DNA of 35,342 nt from Collinsella aerofaciens. GTDB lineage: Bacteria > Actinomycetota > Coriobacteriia > Coriobacteriales > Coriobacteriaceae. The position numbers and the translations under genes are program-made. Under the pieces are notes generated by a model. It was not told where the DNA came from. It worked only from the letters and a program-made list of their open reading frames with translations, and did no database searches. The stretch spans positions 315-35,656 of the forward strand of contig NZ_CAAKNY010000073.1 in assembly GCF_901212495.1 (NCBI RefSeq), given 5' to 3'. Positions 16,202 through 24,728 of this stretch are shown here, one piece after another. Position 1 is the stretch's first letter; each line of letters begins with the position of its first letter.

Positions 16202-18289
16202 CTACACGTAGAACAGGATGTCGTCGTAGGTCGGGACCGGCCAGTAGTCGGCAGCCACGATCTCCTCCATGGCGTCCACAGCGGCGCGCAGCGTAGCCAT
16301 AGCGGGAGCGACCTCGTGCGCGTACACGTCAGCCTGCTCCTGGCCATCAAGAGCCTCGGCCTTCTGATGCACGGCATCGAGGGCCTTGATGGAGTCGTTG
16401 ATGGTGGTAATACCGTTGCAGAGCTTGTTGAGCGTGTTCTGCTCGCACTGCATGGCGGCCTCGGCGCCGGCGGCGCGGATAGCCTCAAGACCCTTAGCGA
16501 CCTTGGTGGCATAGGCGGTGATGACCGGACGATAGGTACGACGTGCCTCGCGAATCATCGTGGTAGCCTCGATGTTCATGAGCTTGTTGTACTTCTCGAG
16601 CTTGCAGTCGTAGCGGCACTGGACCTCGGCCTTGGTCAGAACGCCCATCTCCTCAAAGAGTGCGATGGCCTTATCGGAAACAAAGGCGGGCAGAGCGTCG
16701 GCGGTAGTCTTGTTGTTGGCAAGGCCGCGCTTCTCGGCCTCGACGGGCCACTCGTCGGAGTAGCCATCGCCGGAGAACAGAATGCGCTGGTGGTCGGTCA
16801 GGACCTTCTTGCAGTACTCGAGTGCGGCGTCCTGGAACTCGTCCGCAGGCGTGCCCTCAAGGGCATCGGCGAAGGACTTGAGCGACTTGGCGACAGCAGC
16901 GTCGAGGACCATGTTGGGGTCGGAAACGTTCTGCTCGGAGCCGCAGGCACGGAACTCGAACTTGTTGCCGGTAAAGGCAAACGGAGAGGTACGGTTACGG
17001 TCGGTGTTGTCCTGCATGAGCTTGGGCAGGGCATCGGCGCCCAGATCGAGCACGCCATGGGTGGCGTGGACGGAAGCCTTACCGTCGATAATCTTCTCAA
17101 CGACCTCGGTGAGCTGGTCGCCCAGGAAGATGGAGACGATCGCCGGAGGAGCCTCGTTGGCGCCCAGACGGTGGTCGTTGCCGGCCGAGGCAACGGAAGC
17201 ACGCAGGAGCTCCTGGTAGTTATCGACGGACTCGATCACCGCGGTGAGGAAGACGATGAACTGCAGGTTGTCGAGCGGGGTATCGCCCGGATCGAGCAGG
17301 TTCTCGGACTCGGTACCGATAGACCAGTTGTTATGCTTGCCGGAGCCGTTGATGCCGTCGAAGGGCTTCTCGTGCAGCAGGCAGACCAGGTCGTGACGGG
17401 AGGCGATGAGCTTCATCTTCTCCATCATGACGAGGTTCTGGTCGATGGCCTCATTGACCTCCTCGTAGACCGGCGCGAGCTCGTGCTGGCAGGGAGCGAC
17501 CTCGTTGTGCTTGGTCTTGGCGGGAATGCCAAGCGCCCAAAGCTCCTCGTCCAGGTCCTTCATGTAGGCCGAGACGGTGGGACGGATAGCGCCAAAGTAG
17601 TGCTCCTCGAGCTCCTGACCCTTGCAGGGGTTGGCGCCAAAGAGGGTACGGCCGGTGATGACCAGGTCCTTGCGCTTGCGGTAGGCGTCCTTCTTGATCA
17701 GGAAGTACTCCTGCTCGTCGCCGACGGAGGGCACGACCTTCCTGGGGGTCTTACCGAAGAGGGCCAGGACGCGCTTGGCCTCGCGATCGAGCGCGGTCAT
17801 AGAGCGCAGCAGCGGGGTCTTCTTGTCCAGGGCCTCGCCGGTGTAGGAGCAGAAAGCCGTGGGAATGCACAGGACCTCGTCCTTAATGAAGGCGGGGCTG
17901 GTGGGGTCCCAAGCGGTGTAGCCGCGGGCCTCGAAGGTGGCGCGCAGGCCGCCGTTGGGGAAGCTGGAGGCGTCCGGCTCGCCCTGGATCAGGTTCTTGC
18001 CCGTGAACTTGGTAATAGCAGTGCCGTTGTGGTTGGGCTCCAGGAAGCTATCGTGCTTCTCGGAAGTAATGCCCGAAAGCGGCTGGAACCAGTGAGCGTA
18101 GTGCGTAGCGCCCTTGGAGATGGCCCAGACCTTCATGGCGTGAGCGACGGCATTGGCCACGTCCAGGTCGAGCGGCTCACCGTCCTCGAGGGTTGCAGCG
18201 AGGCGCTTCCAAATGTCCTTGGGGAGGTAGTCCTTCATGACTTCCTCAGAGAACACCATGGTCCCGAAGCGGTCAGTAAGATCGGCCAT
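16202..18289 (-). CDS. glnN: Type III glutamine synthetase
   Basis: Joins ammonia to glutamate with ATP to form glutamine. The 695-aa length and the N-terminus [34 protein letters not shown] region (shown in part: [16 protein letters not shown]) are typical of dodecameric GSIII, not the ~450-aa GSI. The catalytic core includes [33 protein letters not shown] and [15 protein letters not shown] motifs, and the C-terminal third is the helical GSIII-specific extension. The start is the ATG at 18289, 6 nt after GGGAG; an upstream in-frame ATG would add 21 residues. The leader has a GCAACAT/ATGTTGC dyad and 11-bp-spaced motifs reminiscent of an actinobacterial GlnR box. It supplies glutamine for GuaA and GatD-type reactions. 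Confidence 0.96.
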   Translation of the reverse strand: MADLTDRFGTMVFSEEVMKDYLPKDIWKRLAATLEDGEPLDLDVANAVAHAMKVWAISKGATHYAHWFQPLSGITSEKHDSFLEPNHNGTAITKFTGKNLIQGEPDASSFPNGGLRATFEARGYTAWDPTSPAFIKDEVLCIPTAFCSYTGEALDKKTPLLRSMTALDREAKRVLALFGKTPRKVVPSVGDEQEYFLIKKDAYRKRKDLVITGRTLFGANPCKGQELEEHYFGAIRPTVSAYMKDLDEELWALGIPAKTKHNEVAPCQHELAPVYEEVNEAIDQNLVMMEKMKLIASRHDLVCLLHEKPFDGINGSGKHNNWSIGTESENLLDPGDTPLDNLQFIVFLTAVIESVDNYQELLRASVASAGNDHRLGANEAPPAIVSIFLGDQLTEVVEKIIDGKASVHATHGVLDLGADALPKLMQDNTDRNRTSPFAFTGNKFEFRACGSEQNVSDPNMVLDAAVAKSLKSFADALEGTPADEFQDAALEYCKKVLTDHQRILFSGDGYSDEWPVEAEKRGLANNKTTADALPAFVSDKAIALFEEMGVLTKAEVQCRYDCKLEKYNKLMNIEATTMIREARRTYRPVITAYATKVAKGLEAIRAAGAEAAMQCEQNTLNKLCNGITTINDSIKALDAVHQKAEALDGQEQADVYAHEVAPAMATLRAAVDAMEEIVAADYWPVPTYDDILFYV

Positions 18290-18374
18290 ACGGAACTCCC
18301 TTCGTATCGGCACCGCGTGAGATGCGGTGTTGATTACTAACGAACGAGTCATAGATTAGGCTCGTCGTGTTTCC

Positions 18375-18395
18375 GCAACATTACCGTTATGTTGC
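18375..18395. promoter_or_regulatory. Dyad and GlnR-box-like motif upstream of glnN
   Basis: GCAACAT and ATGTTGC (7 bp each, 7-bp spacer) are exact inverted copies about 86-106 bp upstream of the glnN start. On the minus strand the surrounding motifs GTGAC, ATAAC, GTTGC and ACGAC recur at 11-bp steps, partly matching the GTNAC-N6-GAAAC pattern of actinobacterial GlnR sites. The match is partial and the assignment tentative. Confidence 0.35.
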
Positions 18396-18500
18396 TGTCA
18401 CGAAACCAATCAATGAGGTTACCGCATCGCGGCAGCGTTGCCACCCTCAGCAGCCAATCAACTGTATAAATTGCAGACCTCCCCCCACGGTTTAACGGTC

Positions 18501-18576
18501 GTCAATCTAGGATGGGGCTCTATTAACTGGTATTTTGCATCAGATGCCATTCAATATAGCCCCATCCCAAATTGAC
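18501..18576. repeat. 76-bp near-perfect palindrome between glnN and metF
   Basis: Nested arms pair GTCAAT/ATTGAC (18501-18506 with 18571-18576), GGATGGGGCT/AGCCCCATCC (18510-18519 with 18558-18567) and TATT/AATA (18521-18524 with 18553-18556), with a further imperfect stem inside. It has no T-run and no coding capacity. It resembles a palindromic intergenic repeat unit and may also insulate or regulate the divergent promoters. Confidence 0.68.
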
Positions 18577-18712
18577 TGTTCTGTTATAGGAAATGCCGAT
18601 AGCAAGACATCTTTGATTGGTATCCCTAAATAGCGAGTAAAACTCCACCGTGGCACAGTGGTGCTGTAGAATCCTTACAATACATTGCACTAAATATCTA
18701 AAGGAGCACGAT

Positions 18713-19585
18713 ATGCGCGTCGACGAGGTTTTTAAGCAGACAGCATCCCAAGGCACCACGCCCGTTTCGTTTGAGATGTTCCCGCCCAAGGGCGAGCTGA
18801 CCCTCGACACGGCTCGCAAAGTGGCGGGCAACCTGTGCAAGCTTTCACCGAGCTTTGTCTCGGTCACTTGTTCCGCTGGCGGCTCGGGTAACGGTGCCAC
18901 CACTGCCCCCATCGCGCATATGATTTCGAGCGAATTCGATACGCCCTCGGTAGCGCACCTCACCTGCGTGGGCCGCACCCACGCCGACATCGCCGCCAAG
19001 ATTGACGAGTATCGCTCGGCCGGCGTGGAAAACGTGCTGGCCCTGCGCGGCGACCTGCCCGCTGGCGCGACTGAGGACGACAAGCCCGCCTCCGACTACG
19101 CCTACGCCCGCGACCTCATCCCCGAGCTCGTCGACGCCGGCTTTTGCGTGGGCGCCGCAGCCTACCCCGAGGGCCACATTGCCTGTGAGGACCTCAACGT
19201 CTCGATCGAGCACCTCAAGCAAAAGCAAGACGCCGGTGCGAGCTTTTTTGTGACGCAGCTCTTCTTTGATAACGAGTACTTCTACCGTTTTCGCGAGCTT
19301 GCCGACAAGGCCGGTATCACCGTGCCCATCACCGCGGGCATCATGCCGTTTATGGGCAAGTCGCAGATCAGCCGCATGGTCTTTATGTGCGGCGCGTCGC
19401 TGCCCTCCCCCGTCATCAAGATTCTCGCCAAGTACGAGAACGACCCCGAAAGCCTGCAGGCAGCCGGTGTAGATTATGCCGCCCGTCAGCTTTGCGACCT
19501 TAAGGAGCACGGTGCCGACGGCCTGCACCTGTACACTATGAATCGTCCTGCGATCGCCGCAACCATTATGGAGCGCCTGAGATAA
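18713..19585 (+). CDS. metF: Methylenetetrahydrofolate reductase
   Basis: Reduces 5,10-methylene-THF to 5-methyl-THF, the methyl donor for MetH. The 290-aa TIM-barrel protein has the family N-terminus VSFEMFPPKG with its catalytic-type Glu, FVSVTCSAGGSG, the NVLALRGDLP flavin/folate loop, AAYPEGH, and FFVTQLFFDN. ATG 18713 follows AAGGAG at 7-nt spacing; the earlier in-frame ATG at 18650 would add 21 unlikely residues. TTACAAT at about 18675-18681 could be a -10 box. It overlaps the next gene by 1 nt (TAATG) and heads the metF - reactivation-domain - metH operon. Bacterial-type MetF length; no C-terminal regulatory domain. Confidence 0.96.
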   Translation: MRVDEVFKQTASQGTTPVSFEMFPPKGELTLDTARKVAGNLCKLSPSFVSVTCSAGGSGNGATTAPIAHMISSEFDTPSVAHLTCVGRTHADIAAKIDEYRSAGVENVLALRGDLPAGATEDDKPASDYAYARDLIPELVDAGFCVGAAAYPEGHIACEDLNVSIEHLKQKQDAGASFFVTQLFFDNEYFYRFRELADKAGITVPITAGIMPFMGKSQISRMVFMCGASLPSPVIKILAKYENDPESLQAAGVDYAARQLCDLKEHGADGLHLYTMNRPAIAATIMERLR

Positions 19586-20373
19586 TGGAAAAACCACACA
19601 TCGATACAACCGTTATTGAAGTGCCGGCCGACCTTGCGTCGCCGGCGCTCTACCGTATCGATGCTGCCCATCGCCCCCGAGTCGACCGTGCCGAGATGCT
19701 GCGCTACCTGGGCTACGGAGGTCAGCAGATTGAGCCCGAGCTAGCGCAGCGTATTGAGCTTGTCGTTGAACGTCTGGAACTGGACATTGAGCCCCGTGGC
19801 GTGCGCCGTGTGTTTGCCGTCGATGCCACGGGCGAGGACGAGCAGGGCAAGCCTTGCATTCGCTTGGTCGGCACCAATGTTGAGCTACGGGGTCGCGATA
19901 TCTATCGTCATCTTAAGGACGCCCGCATGGCCGCGCTGATGGCCTGCACCCTCGGCATGGACGCCGAGCGCCGTTTGCGCACCACGGGAGCCCAACATCC
20001 CCTGGAGGGCGCCGTGCTCGACGCCGCGTGCTCCGCTTACGTGGAAGCCGCCGTTGAGCAAATGGACCAGCAGGTCAAGGCTGCGGCAGCCGCACACGGA
20101 CTCGCCGGTAACTGGCGCTTCAGCCCCGGCTACGGCGACTGCCCGCTTACGGCCCAGCGCTCGATCGTGGCTGCGCTCAACGCCACGCGGCTCATCGGGC
20201 TTACCGTCACACCTACCAACCTGCTCATGCCCACCAAGAGCGTGACCGCGGTGATCGGTCTGTTTGACGGCGAAGTCCACGACGCCCAGAGCCGCCCCAC
20301 CTGCAATATCTGCCGCATGCGCGAGAGCTGCCGCTTCCGTGCCGCCCACACCACCTGCTATTCCAGCCATTAG
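19585..20373 (+). CDS. Free-standing MetH reactivation-domain protein
   Basis: This 262-aa protein resembles the C-terminal activation domain of cobalamin-dependent methionine synthase, which binds SAM and re-methylates oxidised cob(II)alamin. The signature is RFSPGYGDCPLTAQ (about residues 189-202), equivalent to RYSPGYGD in MetH, followed by IGLTVTPTNLLMPTKSVTAVIGL. A Cys-rich tail (CNICRMRESCRFR, then TTC) is typical of stand-alone members and may bind a metal or cluster. It is coupled to metF by TAATG and sits 8 nt before a MetH lacking this domain, so it very probably acts in trans on that MetH. Known stand-alone versions exist in other anaerobes. Confidence 0.88.
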   Translation: MEKPHIDTTVIEVPADLASPALYRIDAAHRPRVDRAEMLRYLGYGGQQIEPELAQRIELVVERLELDIEPRGVRRVFAVDATGEDEQGKPCIRLVGTNVELRGRDIYRHLKDARMAALMACTLGMDAERRLRTTGAQHPLEGAVLDAACSAYVEAAVEQMDQQVKAAAAAHGLAGNWRFSPGYGDCPLTAQRSIVAALNATRLIGLTVTPTNLLMPTKSVTAVIGLFDGEVHDAQSRPTCNICRMRESCRFRAAHTTCYSSH

Positions 20374-20381
20374 GAGCCCCG

Positions 20382-22937
20382 ATGTTTACTCCGCTTATCA
20401 CTCATGATCCGGACGGCGCCGCGCTGGCGGCGCCTGTTGATGCCGCACGCCGCAACGGTGCCGCGTACAAGACGCGCACGATCGACGACCTGCGCATTAA
20501 GGACGATCGCCTGCGCGCCGCCATCGAGGGCACGGGACACCTGCTGTTCGACGGCGGCATGGGCACCATGTTGCAGGCCGCTGGCATGAAGGCGGGCGCC
20601 CTGCCCGAGCTGCTCAACTTTGAGGAGCCCCAGGTTATCACTGACATCCAACGTCAATATGTCGAGGCCGGCTGCGACGTGATTACCGCCAACACCTTTG
20701 GTGCCAACGCCCACAAGCTCGACGGTGCCGCCACCGTGGCAGATGTCTTTGCCGCCGCCGTCGCCTGCGCCCGCACGGCCGGCGCCCGCTACGTCGCCGG
20801 CGACATCGGCCCCATCGGCGCGCTGCTTCGCCCCTTGGGTACCCTCAGCTTTGACGAGGCCTACGACCTCTTTGCCGAAGAAGTGCGCGCCGGCGTCGAC
20901 GCGGGCGTGGACCTCTTTATTATCGAGACCATGACCGACCTTGCCGAGACCAAGGCTGCCGTCCTCGCCTGCCGCGAAAACTCCGACCTGCCCGTCTTTG
21001 CCACCATGACCTTTGAGGAAGACGGTCGCACCTTCTTGGGCACGAGCCCCGAGGTCGCCGCCATCACCCTCGACGCCATCGGCGCCGACGTTTTGGGCAT
21101 CAACTGCAGCCAGGGACCGGCCGAGCTCCGAGGACTCGCTGCGCGCATGCTCACCGTTACCGACAAGCCCGTTATGGTGCAGGCCAATGCGGGACTGCCC
21201 CACGTGGACGATGACGGCAATACCGTCTTTGATATCCAGGCACCCGAGTACGCCGAGGCCGTCGCCGGCATGATCGAGGACGGCGTGAGCGTCGTCGGCG
21301 GATGCTGCGGTACCACGCCCACGCACATGGCGGCACTTCGCACCCTTATCGACAACCACACGCCCAGCCCGCGTCACCGCAAGCCCAGCATGTCGGTCAC
21401 GAGCGCCCAGACGGTCGTGGACCTCCCCTGCGACGGTCACAAGATCGCCGTCATCGGCGAGCGTATCAACCCCACCGGCAAAAAGCGCCTAAAGCAGGCC
21501 CTACGCGACGGCGACCTGGGCTACGTCGTGAGCCAGGGCATCAGCCAGCAGGAGCAGGGCGCCGACATCCTGGATGTCAACGTGGGCCTGCCCGAGATTG
21601 ACGAGGTCAAGGTCATCCAGCAAGCGACCGAGCAGCTCCAAGGCTCCACGCTGCTGCCGCTGCAGATCGACTCCACCGACCCCGCCGCCGTCGAGGCCGC
21701 CGTGCGTCGCTACGCCGGCAAGCCTATCATCAACTCGGTCAATGGCAAGCAGCAGATCATGGATGAGATCCTTCCGCTGGTCGCCCACTACGGCACCAAC
21801 GTCGTCGGCCTCACGCTCGACGAAGGCGGCATCCCCGATACCGCCGAAGCTCGCTTCGCCATCGCCGAGCGCATCGTGGCCGAGGCTGCCCGCTACGGCA
21901 TCGGCCCGGACCGCATCCTCATCGACTGTCTGGTCATGACCGCCTCGACCAATCAACGCCAGGCCGAACAGATCCTGCGCGCCATGTCCCTGTGCAAGGA
22001 GCGCCTAGGCGTCAAATGCGCGCTCGGCGTGTCGAACATCAGCTTTGGCCTGCCTGCCCGCCCGCTGCTGGGCTCGGTCTTTTTGGCCGCCGCCTTTGGC
22101 GCGGGCCTGGACGCCCCCATCATGAACCCGGGCTCCAAGCGCTTTATGGACACCGTCTACAGCTATCGCGTCCTGAGCGCCGAGGATGAGGGTTCGACCG
22201 GATACATCGAGCGCTACGCCGGCTGGACCGATCCGTACAAGATCGCCGCCAACCCGGCGGCGGCTCAGGCCGCATCGACCGACGCCGTGCCCACTGTCAG
22301 CGCCACCGCAAGCGCCGATGACGACCCCATCCGCCACATGGTCGTCTCGGGCCGCAAGGGCGAAATCGCGGCCGAGACCGAGCGTCTGCTGGCAGACCAC
22401 GACGCCATGGACCTCATCAACAAGCACTTTATCCCCGCCCTCGACGAAGTTGGCGTCCTCTTTGACCAGGGAAAGTTCTTCTTGCCGCAGCTCATGGCCT
22501 CGGCCGAGGCGGCACGCGTGGGTTTTGACACCATCAAGCGGCTGATGCCCGCCGGCGAGATTGCCGACAAGGGCAAGATTTGCGTGGCCACCGTCAAGGG
22601 CGATATCCACGACATCGGTAAGAACATCGTCAAAATGCTGCTCGACAACTACGGCTACACCGTCTTTGACCTAGGCCGCGACGTCGACCCACAAGAGGTG
22701 CTCAAAACCGTACAGGAACGCGATATCAAGCTCGTCGGCCTCTCGGCGCTTATGACCACCACGGTCGTCGCCATGGAAGAGACCATCAAGCTGCTTCATG
22801 CCGAGGTACCGGGCGTCAAGATCATCGTAGGCGGCGCCGTGCTCAACCCCGAATACGCCAAGCAGATCGGCGCGGACTACTACGCCAAGGATGCCGCCGA
22901 AAGCGCTCGTATCGCCGAAGAGGTCTTTGGGCAGTAA
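20382..22937 (+). CDS. metH: Cobalamin-dependent methionine synthase lacking the reactivation domain
   Basis: Transfers the methyl group of 5-methyl-THF through cobalamin to homocysteine. The 851-aa chain has, in order, the homocysteine/zinc barrel (to about residue 325; zinc ligands Cys242 in INCSQGP, and Cys308-Cys309 in GGCCGTTP), the pterin-binding barrel (about 345-610, IGERINPTGKK and DVNVGLPEID), the cobalamin cap domain (about 645-730) and the B12-binding domain with VKGDIHDIGKN, whose His743 is the lower axial ligand. It stops at about 851, where E. coli MetH (about 1,227 aa) continues into the activation domain, here encoded by the preceding gene. ATG 20382 follows AGGAG. It has an alanine-rich linker near 625-640. 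No cobalamin riboswitch is visible upstream of the operon. Confidence 0.97.
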   Translation: MFTPLITHDPDGAALAAPVDAARRNGAAYKTRTIDDLRIKDDRLRAAIEGTGHLLFDGGMGTMLQAAGMKAGALPELLNFEEPQVITDIQRQYVEAGCDVITANTFGANAHKLDGAATVADVFAAAVACARTAGARYVAGDIGPIGALLRPLGTLSFDEAYDLFAEEVRAGVDAGVDLFIIETMTDLAETKAAVLACRENSDLPVFATMTFEEDGRTFLGTSPEVAAITLDAIGADVLGINCSQGPAELRGLAARMLTVTDKPVMVQANAGLPHVDDDGNTVFDIQAPEYAEAVAGMIEDGVSVVGGCCGTTPTHMAALRTLIDNHTPSPRHRKPSMSVTSAQTVVDLPCDGHKIAVIGERINPTGKKRLKQALRDGDLGYVVSQGISQQEQGADILDVNVGLPEIDEVKVIQQATEQLQGSTLLPLQIDSTDPAAVEAAVRRYAGKPIINSVNGKQQIMDEILPLVAHYGTNVVGLTLDEGGIPDTAEARFAIAERIVAEAARYGIGPDRILIDCLVMTASTNQRQAEQILRAMSLCKERLGVKCALGVSNISFGLPARPLLGSVFLAAAFGAGLDAPIMNPGSKRFMDTVYSYRVLSAEDEGSTGYIERYAGWTDPYKIAANPAAAQAASTDAVPTVSATASADDDPIRHMVVSGRKGEIAAETERLLADHDAMDLINKHFIPALDEVGVLFDQGKFFLPQLMASAEAARVGFDTIKRLMPAGEIADKGKICVATVKGDIHDIGKNIVKMLLDNYGYTVFDLGRDVDPQEVLKTVQERDIKLVGLSALMTTTVVAMEETIKLLHAEVPGVKIIVGGAVLNPEYAKQIGADYYAKDAAESARIAEEVFGQ

Positions 22938-23045
22938 CACAACGGAAACAACCGAGCACCAAAACGTGCCGCATGCGCCACTTGGCACGTGCGGCACGTT
23001 AAAATAAATAAGACTATGCTCGTTTTGGCAGATAGGAGCGCAAGG

Positions 23046-24410
23046 ATGGCGATCACGCCCGCAGAAATCGCGGAAACCCGCGGCATGGTTGAGGAGCAGA
23101 ACCTCGACATCAGGACCATCACCATGGGCATTTCGCTCATGGGTTGCGGCGACGAGAACCTCGACCGCATGTGCACGAAGATCTACGACCACGTGACGCA
23201 CACGGCTGAGCATCTGGTCGAGACCGCCGAGCACCTCGAGCGCGAGTACGGTATCCCCATCGTCAACAAGCGCGTTTCCGTCACCCCGGTGGCACAGATC
23301 GCCGCGTGCTGCAAGGACGAGGACCTCACCCCCATCGCGCATGCCCTCGACCGCGCGGCCGAGACGCTCGGCATCGATTACCTGGGCGGTTTCTCCGCGC
23401 TCGTCCAGAAGGGTATCGGCGACGCCGACCGCCGCGTCATCCAGTCCATCCCCCAGGCGCTCGCTACCACCAGCCGCGTCTGCTCCAGCGTCAATGTCGC
23501 CAGCCTGCGCGCTGGCATCAACATGGATGCCGTGCTCATGGCGGCTCAGACCATCATCGATGCCGCTAAACTCACGGCCGACCAAGATTCCGTCGGCGCT
23601 TCCAAGTTTGTCTGCTTTGCCAACATGGTCGAGGACTCCCCGTTTATGGCGGGCGCCGTCCACGGCGGTGGCGAGGCCGACGCCGTCATCAACGTGGGTG
23701 TCTCGGGCCCCGGCGTTATGGCCGCAGCCCTGGAGACGCTGCCCGATTCCGCATCGATGATGGAAGTCGCCGAGAAGATTAAGCAGACCGCCTTTAAGAT
23801 CACCCGCGCCGGAGAGCTCATGAGCCGCGAGGCCGCCCATCGCCTGGGTGTCGAGAAAGGTATCGTCGACCTGTCGCTGGCTCCTACGCCTGCCGTCGGC
23901 GACTCCGTCGCGCGCATCCTCGAGATCATTGGCGTGGGTACCTGCGGTGGCCCCGGCACGACCTGCGCGCTCGCCATGCTCAACGATGCCGTCAAGAAGG
24001 GCGGCGTCATGGCAAGCTCCAGCGTGGGCGGCCTCTCGGGCGCCTTTATCCCCGTGTCCGAGGACGCCGGCATGATTGCCGCCGTCGAGGCCGGCGCGCT
24101 TTCGCTCGAGAAGCTCGAGGCCATGACCTGCGTGTGCTCCGTTGGCCTGGACATGATCGCCATCCCCGGCGACACCCCGGTCGAGACCATCGCCGGCATC
24201 ATCGCCGACGAGATGGCCATCGGCGTCATCAACAATAAGACCACGGCCGTCCGCGTGATTCCCGCCGTCGGCAAGGGCGTGGGCGACTGCGTCGAGTATG
24301 GCGGCCTGTTCGGCCGTGCGCCCATCATGCCGGTGAACCCCAACGCCGGCACCGTGCTTGCCCACCGTGGTGGACGTTTCCCGGCACCGCTGAACTCGCT
24401 GAAGAACTAG
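23046..24410 (+). CDS. UPF0210/PFL-family protein
   Basis: A 454-aa cytosolic protein of the UPF0210 family: [19 protein letters not shown] near the N-terminus, [36 protein letters not shown] and the glycine-rich [20 protein letters not shown]. The fold is glycyl-radical-related, but no glycyl-radical motif is obvious and the biochemical activity is not established to my knowledge. ATG 23046 is preceded by AGGAG 7 nt upstream; a longer in-frame start at 22989 lacks a site. In many genomes the gene follows a small ACT-domain gene (UPF0237); here none is adjacent. It lies 108 nt after metH on the same strand. It is followed by the structured leader of the methyltransferase gene. Confidence 0.85.
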   Translation: MAITPAEIAETRGMVEEQNLDIRTITMGISLMGCGDENLDRMCTKIYDHVTHTAEHLVETAEHLEREYGIPIVNKRVSVTPVAQIAACCKDEDLTPIAHALDRAAETLGIDYLGGFSALVQKGIGDADRRVIQSIPQALATTSRVCSSVNVASLRAGINMDAVLMAAQTIIDAAKLTADQDSVGASKFVCFANMVEDSPFMAGAVHGGGEADAVINVGVSGPGVMAAALETLPDSASMMEVAEKIKQTAFKITRAGELMSREAAHRLGVEKGIVDLSLAPTPAVGDSVARILEIIGVGTCGGPGTTCALAMLNDAVKKGGVMASSSVGGLSGAFIPVSEDAGMIAAVEAGALSLEKLEAMTCVCSVGLDMIAIPGDTPVETIAGIIADEMAIGVINNKTTAVRVIPAVGKGVGDCVEYGGLFGRAPIMPVNPNAGTVLAHRGGRFPAPLNSLKN

Positions 24411-24728
24411 CTGAGGGGGACTGGCGAGGAGCCCCGGGAAGGGCAAATATATAAGGTCGCCTGCTCGGACAGTCCTGACTCGCACGGAGAGCACATTATG
24501 TGCTCTCCGGCTCGTGCGGAACTCGCGATCGACCTTATATGTCTGCTTCCCGGCGGCGGGGTTCCCGCACAACGGGAAGCCAGTTGTGTTCTATCCCATG
24601 TTGCAGTTGCTCGCTCCTGCACCACATGGTTGATACGGCGGTTTGGCGCTGGATCGGTTCTTTCTGATATATGCTGGTTGCGGCTCTTCTTCTGGGAGGA
24701 GTCGCTTTTTTTGCTAGGAGGTTGGCCC
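24411..24728 (+). promoter_or_regulatory. Structured 5' leader of the methyltransferase gene, with competing hairpins
   Basis: Gene-free 318 bp. Stems visible on the plus strand are: ATATAAGGTCG (24449-24459) with CGACCTTATAT (24530-24540); CCGGGAA-gg-GCA (24434-24445) with TGCTTCCCGG (24544-24553); an 11-bp CGGAGAGCACA hairpin (24485-24495 with 24499-24509); and GCTTCCCG (24545-24552) with CGGGAAGC (24573-24580). The segment 24545-24552 can pair either upstream or downstream, so two folds compete. A terminator at 24680-24712 lies just before the Shine-Dalgarno. This looks like a riboswitch or attenuator; I recognise no known class. Confidence 0.5.
24680..24712 (+). terminator. Intrinsic terminator/attenuator directly before the methyltransferase ribosome-binding site
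   Basis: GCGGCTCTTC (24680-24689) pairs with GAGGAGTCGC (24696-24705) over 10 bp with two G-U wobbles, followed by seven T. The AGGAGG of the next gene begins 4 nt later, which leaves no room for a promoter between them. Confidence 0.75.

Noticed and set aside
18353..18712. Cobalamin or SAM riboswitch before the metF-metH operon
   Set aside because: No B12-box or S-box core was seen; the visible structure is a simple long palindrome.
22671..24572. 633-aa minus-strand frame opposite metH and the UPF0210 gene
   Set aside because: Antisense shadow of two well-supported genes in GC-rich DNA; low-complexity Gly/Asp/His-rich product.
24498..24728. Longer 372-aa start for the methyltransferase
   Set aside because: It would translate through a terminator and structured leader, while a GTG with AGGAGG sits at the conserved protein start.
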